Shown: piece by piece, positions 1-7,604 of the stretch
How positions within the stretch are numbered: position 1 is the first letter of the stretch
Layout: every line of letters begins with the position of its first letter
Origin: Nostoc sp. PCC 7107
GTDB taxonomy: Bacteria > Cyanobacteriota > Cyanobacteriia > Cyanobacteriales > Nostocaceae
Direction: 5' to 3'
DNA length: 64,000 nucleotides
Assembly: GCF_000316625.1 (NCBI RefSeq)
Contig: NC_019676.1
Coordinates: 4,110,501-4,174,500 of the forward strand
Made by a program: the position numbers and the translations under genes
The notes under the pieces: model-generated
The model's database searches: none
What the model saw: the letters and a program-made list of their open reading frames with translations, nothing else
Told to the model about the DNA's origin: nothing

Positions 1-1
1 A

Positions 2-124
2 AGTTCCAAAAAAGACAATTTTGATATTTATCTTCCAAGTTGGTTAGCCAAATATACTAAATCGATTTATACATCTATTTTTGCAATTATTCTTATCATT
101 ACAATCTATCAAATTTTGAATTAA
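2..124 (+). CDS. 3' end of a membrane protein gene (partial)
   Basis: An open frame runs in from the left edge and stops with TAA at 122-124. The visible 40 residues are polar and then end in one hydrophobic stretch of about 20 residues rich in Ile and Leu, consistent with a C-terminal membrane segment. The next gene begins 17 bases later on the same strand, so the two may be cotranscribed. The family cannot be identified from this fragment, and it could be a chance open frame. Confidence 0.5.
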   Translation, partial: SSKKDNFDIYLPSWLAKYTKSIYTSIFAIILIITIYQILN

Positions 125-141
125 AAATACTGGTGGTAATA

Positions 142-888
142 ATGACTAAACAGATTTCTCTCAATACGCTCTGGGATTTAGCGATATCTAAGGATCGTGT
201 ATTTGATTCAGACGAATTCGCTCATTTACCAGAAGCAGCAAGACGATATCTCGAACACGCGATCGCTCCTGGAACCAAAATTGCATCTGCGGTGCGATTG
301 CAGATGCACGGCGAAATCAAATTGAAGAGTTGGATTCCATTCAAAGCAGAGCAAGTTATTTGCTGGGAGCATGGACTGATTTGGAGTGCTACAGCATGGA
401 TGAATGGTTTGCCAATCGTGGGATCGGATCGGATTATAGACGGTGTAGGTGCTATGCAGTGGAAGCTTTTAGGAATTTTCCCTGTGATGATAGCTTCGGG
501 TTCCGATATTACACGGTCTGCTGTTGGTCGTCTCCAGTCAGAGTCAATCTGTTTACCATCTGTGTTCTATGGTGATGATGTGACCTGGACAACAATAGAT
601 TCATCACATTTACATTCGAGTTTCGTACTACAGGATGAGAGAGCAGAACTTGATTTGACTATTGATCAAACAGGTCGGCTCAAAACCGTCAAGTTACCGC
701 GCTGGGGCAATCCAGAAGGTGCTGAGTTTCATGATGTGGACTTTGGTGCAATTATAGACGATGAAGGTACATTCTCTGGCTACACAATTCCCACACGTCT
801 GCGAGTTGGATGGTACTTTGGCTCTGAAAGGTTTGAGTCAGAGGGCGAATTTTTCCGAGCCACAATTGATAATGCAATCTATCGCTAG
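142..888 (+). CDS. DUF6544-family protein
   Basis: A 248-residue protein with no signal peptide or obvious membrane segment. Features typical of the family as I know it are the early YLEHAIAPGTKIASAVRL stretch, the PVMIASGSDITRSAVGRL block in the middle, RWGNPEGAEF, and the closing GYTIPTRLRVGW plus GEFFRATIDNA. The ATG at 142 is preferred over the in-frame GTG at 133, which would add only three residues. The function of the family is not established. It may form a unit with the truncated membrane protein gene just upstream. Confidence 0.8.
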   Translation: MTKQISLNTLWDLAISKDRVFDSDEFAHLPEAARRYLEHAIAPGTKIASAVRLQMHGEIKLKSWIPFKAEQVICWEHGLIWSATAWMNGLPIVGSDRIIDGVGAMQWKLLGIFPVMIASGSDITRSAVGRLQSESICLPSVFYGDDVTWTTIDSSHLHSSFVLQDERAELDLTIDQTGRLKTVKLPRWGNPEGAEFHDVDFGAIIDDEGTFSGYTIPTRLRVGWYFGSERFESEGEFFRATIDNAIYR

Positions 889-976
889 ACTGAGCAAAAA
901 GCAAAGATGTTGTTACGACTAGCAAAATCTGGCTTATGTAGGAATTGCTATTTGCTCTCACTATAGAATCCACTTT

Positions 977-1483
977 ATGAAAAAAGCATTTTTCTGGACA
1001 CAACCCTTGTTTTTATTGGGAATATCTTTAGTTCTTTATATAATGGCACTTAGCTTGCCAGCACTGGCTTTTGAGATAGTCGAATACAAGACAATATACA
1101 CAAATTCAATTACTATCATGAAGGGGGCTGAAGTGACGATGTGGGGAGTACTTGGATTGTTATTTCTTCAAGCTCCTGCTATTGGTTGGTTAGCTAATCC
1201 ACTTTATTGGCTTTCTTGCAAATTTTTTGTCCAGAAGAAATACTATTTCTCAATAGCTTCTGCTTTTAGTGCAATTATTGTAGGCTTTACCGGCACAATA
1301 TCAACATATTGGTTTCCCTTACCCAATGGTAGTAATCCTGATAGTCAGCTTCTATTAATCAAGTTACTTCCTGGTTTCTGGCTATGGCTTGCGGCTCCTG
1401 CCTTTCTCATGATGATTACTAGTGGATTTGTTTATGGGAAATACAAAAATAGCCTTGAAAACAAAAGTGTAAAATTTCCCTAG
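977..1483 (+). CDS. hypothetical four-helix membrane protein
   Basis: A 168-residue protein with four predicted membrane helices at about residues 10-32, 55-80, 88-112 and 128-152, separated by short polar loops. The C-terminus is basic (KYKNSLENKSVKF). I recognise no family motif. It follows the DUF6544 gene on the same strand after 88 bases. The start is the first ATG of the open frame; no strong Shine-Dalgarno sequence precedes it. It is most likely an integral inner-membrane protein of unknown role. Confidence 0.55.
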   Translation: MKKAFFWTQPLFLLGISLVLYIMALSLPALAFEIVEYKTIYTNSITIMKGAEVTMWGVLGLLFLQAPAIGWLANPLYWLSCKFFVQKKYYFSIASAFSAIIVGFTGTISTYWFPLPNGSNPDSQLLLIKLLPGFWLWLAAPAFLMMITSGFVYGKYKNSLENKSVKFP

Positions 1484-1551
1484 ACTGAGTGAAAGCAATT
1501 GTTAGCATTTGTGGCAAAGTAATGAACTACAAAGCAGATTGTAGGTAAGTG

Positions 1552-1675
1552 TTCAGGAGTCAGAATTCAGGAGTCAGAAGGTTTGAAAAATCAAGAGAAA
1601 TATTTGATGAATTAATTTGCTAATCCTATAGATATTTCCAAATTCTGGCTTCTGACTACTGGGTGCTGAATTCTT
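1552..1675. repeat. 14-bp tandem repeat with degenerate inverted partner
   Basis: The 14-base unit TTCAGGAGTCAGAA occurs twice in perfect tandem (1552-1579). About 65 bases later, 1643-1674 holds a degenerate inverted copy that reads TTCTGACT and CTGAATTCT. This is the kind of dispersed intergenic repeat common in Nostocales. It fills most of the 1484-1867 gap, in which I see no gene. Confidence 0.6.
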
Positions 1676-1867
1676 ACGATTGTAGGATATAATTTACTCG
1701 CTATTTCCTAATATTTTGCTCAATTTACATCTCAAATACTGTGGCGTGTTGGCGCATTATGCTAATTGGCGATCGCCCAAAGTCAACTTGTGATGTTTTA
1801 ATAGCACATTATGAGTTATAGTGAATGTATAAACAGCGATAACGCTATACGTTGTGAGGCAACCAAT

Positions 1868-2155
1868 ATGGATGCCAATGAAGTTTTAAGACGATATGCC
1901 AACGGAGAAAGAAATTTTAGAGAGGCAGACTGGAGAGGAATCAGCCTAACTAACGCAAATTTGAGTGGAATAGACTTGAGTGGCGCACATTTGAGTAACG
2001 CAGATTTGAGCGACTCCGATTTAAGCAATGCTAATTTAAACTGGGCTGGACTCAAAGGAAGCAATTTCAATAGGGCAAATCTGCGGGGAGCAAAAATGCC
2101 TGATGGAAGAAAACACAATGATTTCTTGGAGTCTGCTAATTATTTCTTTAGTTAA
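1868..2155 (+). CDS. pentapeptide repeat protein
   Basis: From the ATG at 1868 the protein has 95 residues. After a short helical leader with the common DANEVLRRYANGERNF pattern come about eleven A(D/N)LXX pentapeptides (for example LSNAD, LSDSD, LSNAN, LNWAG), which form a right-handed quadrilateral beta helix in known members. The start at 1868 is chosen because GAGG lies at 1856-1859 with good spacing and because homologues usually begin with this leader. An in-frame ATG at 1811 would add 19 residues. Such proteins are abundant in cyanobacteria and mostly of unknown function. Confidence 0.8.
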   Translation: MDANEVLRRYANGERNFREADWRGISLTNANLSGIDLSGAHLSNADLSDSDLSNANLNWAGLKGSNFNRANLRGAKMPDGRKHNDFLESANYFFS

Positions 2156-2292
2156 CACCTGACAATAAATCTGCTATTGGTGAGCGATGTCTTTATCTCA
2201 AGACATCGCTTGTTTCTAGATATAGCAATATTTACAGCCAGGTAAAACACTATCAATAAATTAACCTAATTTCGTTCTGGAGATTTTGAAAA

Positions 2293-3252
2293 ATGTCCTT
2301 TACTATCGAGTCTGCGCGCTCTATTTTTCCCGACACTCTAGTTGCTAATGTGGTTCCGGCTACGGTTGAATCATGTAATCAACTCAGCGCTGAGGATCAG
2401 TTAGCTTTGCTTTGGTTTGCTTATACCGAGATGGGAGTTACAATCACCCCCGCTGCTATGGGAGCAGCCAATATGGTCTTCGCAGAAAAAACTCTGACGC
2501 AAATTAAGCAGATGTCTGCGGAGAAGCAAACGCAAATGATGTGCGATCTAGTGAACCATGCTGATACTCCCATCTGCCGTACCTATTCATCTTTCGGCAC
2601 AAACATCAAGTTGGGCTTCTGGTATGAGTTAGGCGAGTGGATGAAACTAGGAATCGTTGCCCCGATTCCAGAAGGTTATAAACTTTCTCCGCAAGCATCA
2701 GATGTTCTCGAAGCTATCCGTCAACTTGAAGGCGGTCAGCAACTCACTGTATTACAAAATATTGTCGTTAATATGGGGTATACCTCAAAGGTTAGCGCGC
2801 AAAACGTCAAACAACCTGTGGTTCCACCTCAAGATATCGCGCCAAGAGCTAAGGTCAGCATTGAGGGCATCGATAACTTAACAGTCCTCAGCTACATGGA
2901 GAATATGAACGCCTTTGACTTTCAAGGGGCTGTGGCTTTATTTACTGAAGATGGTGCCTTGCAACCGCCTTTCCAGGAACCGATTGTGGGTCAGAAGAAC
3001 ATCCTCGCTTATATGCGTGAAGAATGCTACGGACTCAAGCTCATACCAGAGCGAGGGGTAACTGAATCAGCAGCAGGAGAATTTACTCAGACTAAGGTGA
3101 TGGGTAAAGTCCAAACTCCTTGGTTTACTGACAGTGTTAGCATAAATCTAGCATGGCGGTTTTTGCTCAACCCGCAAGGACAGATTTTCTTTGTGGCAAT
3201 TGACGTGCTGGCATCTCCTCAAGAACTTATGGAACTGGGCTTGATCCGATAG
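2293..3252 (+). CDS. orange carotenoid protein (OCP), Gln155 variant
   Basis: A full-length 319-residue OCP with the helical N-terminal carotenoid-binding domain (about 1-165), a linker, and an NTF2-like C-terminal domain (about 195-319). In the OCP family this water-soluble photoswitch quenches phycobilisomes after blue-light activation. The numbering aligns without gaps to the Synechocystis protein: Tyr44, Trp110, Asn104, Tyr201, Glu244, Trp277 and Trp288 are all present, so carotenoid binding and the Asn104-Trp277 contact should be intact. Position 155, normally the Arg that pairs with Glu244 and contacts the phycobilisome, is Gln. Positions 19 and 27, which form an intersubunit contact in OCP1, are Asn and Ser. 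It is probably a divergent paralogue and not a canonical OCP1. No FRP gene is nearby. Confidence 0.93.
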   Translation: MSFTIESARSIFPDTLVANVVPATVESCNQLSAEDQLALLWFAYTEMGVTITPAAMGAANMVFAEKTLTQIKQMSAEKQTQMMCDLVNHADTPICRTYSSFGTNIKLGFWYELGEWMKLGIVAPIPEGYKLSPQASDVLEAIRQLEGGQQLTVLQNIVVNMGYTSKVSAQNVKQPVVPPQDIAPRAKVSIEGIDNLTVLSYMENMNAFDFQGAVALFTEDGALQPPFQEPIVGQKNILAYMREECYGLKLIPERGVTESAAGEFTQTKVMGKVQTPWFTDSVSINLAWRFLLNPQGQIFFVAIDVLASPQELMELGLIR

Positions 3253-3323
3253 AACACCCTTGGGTAATTTGGCATATAGTCCTGACAAGTTCCTGAATAT
3301 CCCATCTGCATAATCCTCTGAAC

Positions 3324-3352
3324 CCCTGAAATAGCAGGGTTTCTTTGTTTTT
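3324..3352 (+). terminator. probable rho-independent terminator after OCP
   Basis: A CCCTG / CAGGG stem (3324-3328 and 3335-3339) with a six-base loop is followed by TTTCTTTGTTTTT. It lies about 70 bases past the OCP stop codon and before the separate promoter of the next gene. The stem is short, so termination may be partial. Confidence 0.55.
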
Positions 3353-3477
3353 ATTCTTGGGTGCAATATTAGTTGAAGATTGATAGACAAGACCCTATAT
3401 TTAGTGGGAACACAATTTTGGGAACTTTGACAAAAGTCTATTACACCAATAAAAGCCTAGAAACAATATCATAAACA

Positions 3478-3506
3478 TTGCAATTGTGTAAATACTTTGT
3501 TATGAT
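3478..3506 (+). promoter_or_regulatory. sigma70-type promoter for the Ssl1498-like gene
   Basis: A -35 box TTGCAA at 3478-3483 and a -10 box TATGAT at 3501-3506 are separated by exactly 17 bases. Transcription should begin near 3513, which coincides with an upstream ATG and so argues that translation starts at the downstream ATG (3540). Confidence 0.6.
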
Positions 3507-3539
3507 ATTTATATGGAACTTAAAAATGAGGTCAAGCCC

Positions 3540-3968
3540 ATGCTCTACACCGATAAAGAAGGGAAGACCCTCAACTCAGAGAATTGTATAACTGCTAACA
3601 GCTTCTTTATTGAATCTGAGGTGTACATCTGTGAACCATTGGAAATGCACTTCAATCAAGCAGGGGATTTAAAAGCGGGGAAAAAACCGAAGAAAGCAAT
3701 TGCAAATCTTCGTAGTGATGGCAGTGAACTAATCCCAGCTGAAGTTCAAGGGCATATAAATAAAGAAGGCAATCAATTGCTGAATGTGCCTCTTGCAACT
3801 GGCTACACAGTAGATGATGAGGGAATGATGAATACCTACGCTATTCAACCCGTGATGTCTTTGGCAGAGTATCCCTCACCAAAACAACAACAGCGCTACG
3901 TCGTCCAGGGGATAGTAGCTATCTTGTTTGTTGCTCTGACACTGATGACTGCATTTGCTGTCAGCTAG
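3540..3968 (+). CDS. Ssl1498-family light-harvesting-like membrane protein
   Basis: A 142-residue protein. Its C-terminal half matches the small cyanobacterial Ssl1498 type: a DDEGMMNTYAIQP stretch, AEYPSPKQQQRYVVQG, and then one membrane helix ending AFAVS at the C-terminus. The N-terminal half is an extra soluble segment that begins with a second YTDKEGK-like motif. The ATG at 3540 is preferred over 3513 because GAGG precedes it with good spacing and because the likely transcript start falls at 3513. The known family is thylakoid-associated and poorly characterised. Lying directly downstream of an OCP gene it may have a photoprotective role, but that is inference. Confidence 0.75.
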   Translation: MLYTDKEGKTLNSENCITANSFFIESEVYICEPLEMHFNQAGDLKAGKKPKKAIANLRSDGSELIPAEVQGHINKEGNQLLNVPLATGYTVDDEGMMNTYAIQPVMSLAEYPSPKQQQRYVVQGIVAILFVALTLMTAFAVS

Positions 3969-4012
3969 GGTAACAATATCTCGGTATTTAGGTTCAGATA
4001 GAAGATAGATAT

Positions 4013-5401
4013 CTAGCGCGAGGCTCTAGCACTAACGGCGCGTTGGAGATTAGCCAAAGCCCGATTGTAATCTAAAATTGCCGTAACTCGATTACCTTCG
4101 GCTCTGGTCAAGTCGTTTTCTGCCTCGATGACTTCTGTTTGCGTACCTACGCCAGCTTGATATCTAATTCTGGCAATATTCAAGGCTTCCCTAGCTTGTT
4201 CTAAACCCACACTAGAAGTCTGCACATTATCTAAATTAGAGCGTAGTTGAGCGTAGTATTGTTCCACATTAAAGCGAATTTGGTCACGCTGATTCGCAAA
4301 TTGAGTTTCGGCGATCGCAATATTAGTTCTAGCTTGCGCCGCTCTGGCGTTGGCTGCTCCCCCATCGAATAAATTAACGCTGGCTTGCAGTCCAATGGAA
4401 TAACCATCAGTAACGCTGACACTATCGTCAAAGCGATCAAGTAAGTTATAACTTGTGACTAACCCAACTTGCGGTCTTACCTGGGCTAACGCCTGTCGTC
4501 GCTGTTGTTCAGAAATATTTCTTTGGGCTATTTGTTGGCGCAATTCTGGGCGATTTTGAAAGGCTTCAACAATAGTTTGTTCTAAGCTTGGTTGCCAAAG
4601 TCCTGCCAGTGCAACTGTATCTGCTGCCGTGATATCTACTGACTGCGGTAAACTGAGCAGTGTACCAAACTGACGACGAGCAATTTGCTGATCTGACAGA
4701 GAATTAGTCAAGTCTTGTTGGGCATTAGCTAAATTTACCTGAGCTTGCAGCACATCAAATCTTGTCCCCACACCTGCGCGTTCTCTGGCTTGAGCATCTC
4801 GCAAACTGGCTTGAGCATTGGCTACCGCAGATTGATTAATTCTGACTTGTTCATCTGCTTGTTGTAAGTTGTAGTATTGAGTTTTGATATTGAGTTCAAT
4901 TTCTCTAGATTGATTTTCGACATCTAACTCATCTATCCGTAACTGTTCTTCAGCTTGTTTAATAATTGCTTGACGACTGCCAGATGTATAAAGGTCATAA
5001 TTTAGTTGTGCTGTACCGTTAAAAGAGGTACTAGGTTGAGAATCACTACTACTAAAGCCATTACCACTGTTAGTCACACTTCCATTAATATCAAGAGTGG
5101 GAAACAAAGCCGCTTGAGATTCTCGGAGTGCAGCGCGACTGCGTTCTAACTCTAAAATTGTGACTTGTAAATTGCGATTGTTGCGTCTGGCTAATTCTAA
5201 AGCCTGCGCCAAACTAATAGGGACAGTTTTTTGAATCTGCACCTCTTCTCTTTTCGTCGGAAATTGGAGAGGGTTGGCACTAGGATTTAAGTTTTGTGGC
5301 GGTGTCTGCGATGAATTTTGAGCATTAGCGTTTCTTGGCACAGCAGAAATTAATAGGGCGATCGCCACAACAACCCAGGTAGAATGCACAGAAGACAGCA
5401 T
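4013..5401 (-). CDS. TolC-family outer membrane efflux protein
   Basis: A 462-residue protein with an N-terminal signal peptide ending near residue 28 (NANAQ). The body holds two copies of the OEP repeat, rich in coiled-coil segments such as LELARRNNRNLQVTILELER and YQAGVGTQTEVIEAENDL. It should form the outer-membrane and periplasmic channel of a tripartite pump. It is the last gene of a minus-strand operon that runs HlyD adaptor, MacB-like permease, ATPase, TolC, so it is probably the dedicated exit duct for that pump. The gap to the ATPase gene is 110 bases. Confidence 0.92.
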   Translation of the reverse strand: MLSSVHSTWVVVAIALLISAVPRNANAQNSSQTPPQNLNPSANPLQFPTKREEVQIQKTVPISLAQALELARRNNRNLQVTILELERSRAALRESQAALFPTLDINGSVTNSGNGFSSSDSQPSTSFNGTAQLNYDLYTSGSRQAIIKQAEEQLRIDELDVENQSREIELNIKTQYYNLQQADEQVRINQSAVANAQASLRDAQARERAGVGTRFDVLQAQVNLANAQQDLTNSLSDQQIARRQFGTLLSLPQSVDITAADTVALAGLWQPSLEQTIVEAFQNRPELRQQIAQRNISEQQRRQALAQVRPQVGLVTSYNLLDRFDDSVSVTDGYSIGLQASVNLFDGGAANARAAQARTNIAIAETQFANQRDQIRFNVEQYYAQLRSNLDNVQTSSVGLEQAREALNIARIRYQAGVGTQTEVIEAENDLTRAEGNRVTAILDYNRALANLQRAVSARASR

Positions 5402-5511
5402 AAGGTTTAGATACTAATGAGAAAATAGGGAATGGGGAGTAAAACAGAGAGTTTACGATATTTGATTTTGTCTGACTTCACCTGAACGGAGGATATTCGC
5501 AATTGCCAAAT

Positions 5512-6183
5512 TTAACCGACAATCAAACCATCCTGTACGCGGATAGTTCTTTGAGTTTGAGCCGCAATATCTGGTTCATGGGTCACAATTATAATTGTGA
5601 TGCCTTGCTGGTTTAATTCTGTGAGTAAATTCATCACTTCATAAGAAGTTTCTGTATCTAACGCACCTGTGGGTTCATCTGCCAAAACTAATGCTGGCCG
5701 ATTAACTAAAGCACGGGCGATCGCTACTCGTTGTTGTTGTCCCCCAGAAAGTTGACTAGGACGGTTGAGAATGCGATCGCCTAGCCCCACTCTTGTTAAC
5801 GCATCCAAGGCTCTTTCGCGGCGTTTACTTTTGGGTAAGTTAGCATAAACCATTGGTAACATCACGTTTTCTAGTGCTGTTGATCGTGCTAATAAATTAA
5901 ATTGTTGAAAAACAAAACCTATCCTTTGATTGCGGATATATGCTAATTCATCATCATTAAAAGTAGTTAGGTTTCTGCCTTCAAAAATATAGTCGCCATT
6001 AGTCGGTCTATCTAAACATCCTAGAATATTCATCAGCGTCGATTTACCTGAACCTGATGCACCCATAATTGCCACATATTCGCCTTCTTCAATGGCTAAT
6101 TGAATTCCCTTGAGAATGGGAACACTCATTTCTCCTAATTTATATGTTTTAGTAATAGATTCCATCCAAATCATGTTTACCAT
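5512..6183 (-). CDS. MacB/LolD-type ABC transporter ATPase
   Basis: A 223-residue stand-alone nucleotide-binding subunit. Visible motifs are the Walker [10 protein letters not shown], the Q-loop at FVFQQFNLL, the signature LSGGQQQR, the Walker [14 protein letters not shown] and the switch histidine in VTHEPD. The length and the GALD ending of Walker B are typical of the MacB/LolD branch, which drives mechanotransmission and not classical substrate transport. It pairs with the FtsX-type permease encoded just upstream in the operon (82 bases apart). An alternative start at the second Met would remove three residues. Confidence 0.93.
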   Translation of the reverse strand: MVNMIWMESITKTYKLGEMSVPILKGIQLAIEEGEYVAIMGASGSGKSTLMNILGCLDRPTNGDYIFEGRNLTTFNDDELAYIRNQRIGFVFQQFNLLARSTALENVMLPMVYANLPKSKRRERALDALTRVGLGDRILNRPSQLSGGQQQRVAIARALVNRPALVLADEPTGALDTETSYEVMNLLTELNQQGITIIIVTHEPDIAAQTQRTIRVQDGLIVG

Positions 6184-6265
6184 ATTATTTAATGCTGAGT
6201 GTTTAGTGAAAATATGAGTTATTAATTTCTTTCTAATAACTTTTAGCTCTAGTCTCTCTTCTCAA

Positions 6266-7555
6266 CTAATCGCTACGTAAAGCTGTAATAGGGTCTAATT
6301 TTGAAGCATTGCGAGCCGGAATAACACCAGCAACTAAACCGACAGATAATGAAAGTCCAAAACCTGCAATTACTGAAGCAAAAGAAATCACAAAAGGAAA
6401 TTTAAAAATATTGGCAGCCACAAAGGCAATTAGAATCCCACTACCCATGCCAATACCACCACCCACAATAGAAATGACGATCGCCTCTGCTAAAAATTGA
6501 TTGAGAATAGCCGCATTAGTTGCCCCTACGGCTTTGCGAATGCCAATTTCGCGCGTTCGTTCTACCACCGAAACCAGCATAATATTAGCAATACCAATTC
6601 CGCCGACCACCAGAGAAATTCCGGCGATCGCTACTATCATAATCGTAAATAACCCGACAACATTCGTGAATGTACTAACAATATCAGCTTGATTAGTAAT
6701 CCGAAAATCATCAACTTGCGGTGGATAAATTTCGTGGCGCAAGCGCAAAATATTGGTAACTTGAAATTGAGCCGCTTCTAACTTTTGAGAATTGCTAGAT
6801 TTAATTAAAATTCCACTGACTGACACACCTGTTAAAGCATTGTTTCCTACTAGTCTCCCTGACATACTTGTGAGGGGAATAAAAATTTGGTCATCTCTAT
6901 CCATTGGCCCTTGAGCGCCTTTCGGTTCTGTGATGCCAATTACTTCATAAGTTTCTCCCTGAATCCGAATTTGTTCACCAATGACTTTTGTACTATTGCC
7001 AAATAACGTTCTTTTAACTGTCGGCCCAATCACCGCAACTTGCTTACTAGAATCGAGTTCTTCTTGATTAAAAAATCGCCCTTCTTGAGGATAAGTATTA
7101 CGTGCGTCTGGATAATTTAAGTCTGTGCCGTAAATTGTCGTTGAAGTGTTTTCGCCAGCATATACTACTTGAGCATTTCTTTGCAGATAGGCCGAAACTA
7201 AATCTACTGATGGCGCTTGTTGCGCTATAGCTTTGGCATCTTCCCAAGTCAAAGTAGTGGTAGAACCCAAACCTTGGCGGACATTTCCACTTCTGGGCGC
7301 ACCCGCTAAAACTTGTAAAACATCTGTTCCTAATGCTTGGATTTGATTCTCAACGCTTTTTTGCACTCCTTGACCAACGGAGGTAATAGCTATGACGGAA
7401 GCAATACCAATAATCACCCCTAGCATAGTGAGTCCAGTGCGTAATTTATTACTCCACAGTGTCTCTACCGCCATTGATAATATTTCTGTCAACGGCACTG
7501 TAGACTTACTGGGAATTTTAGGAATTTTGGAAATTTTCTCTAGACTCTTCACCAT
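6266..7555 (-). CDS. MacB-like ABC transporter permease (FtsX fold)
   Basis: A 429-residue protein with one membrane helix near residues 38-60, a large periplasmic MacB_PCD domain to about residue 300, then three membrane helices of the FtsX domain. The VERTREIGIRKAVGA motif after the second helix is diagnostic of this family. It should dimerise and work with the separate ATPase, unlike E. coli MacB where the two are fused. The gene lies between adaptor and ATPase in the efflux operon. Exported substrates in cyanobacterial relatives include glycolipids, lipids and peptides; here the substrate is unknown. Confidence 0.92.
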   Translation of the reverse strand: MVKSLEKISKIPKIPSKSTVPLTEILSMAVETLWSNKLRTGLTMLGVIIGIASVIAITSVGQGVQKSVENQIQALGTDVLQVLAGAPRSGNVRQGLGSTTTLTWEDAKAIAQQAPSVDLVSAYLQRNAQVVYAGENTSTTIYGTDLNYPDARNTYPQEGRFFNQEELDSSKQVAVIGPTVKRTLFGNSTKVIGEQIRIQGETYEVIGITEPKGAQGPMDRDDQIFIPLTSMSGRLVGNNALTGVSVSGILIKSSNSQKLEAAQFQVTNILRLRHEIYPPQVDDFRITNQADIVSTFTNVVGLFTIMIVAIAGISLVVGGIGIANIMLVSVVERTREIGIRKAVGATNAAILNQFLAEAIVISIVGGGIGMGSGILIAFVAANIFKFPFVISFASVIAGFGLSLSVGLVAGVIPARNASKLDPITALRSD

Positions 7556-7604
7556 AGCAATTTTGGATTAACAGCCTGAATATATAAACCTTTTACTTTT
7601 GCCT

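Noticed and set aside
1816-2118. 100-codon frame opposite the pentapeptide gene
   Set aside because: It is the antisense shadow of the repeated A(D/N)LXX codons.
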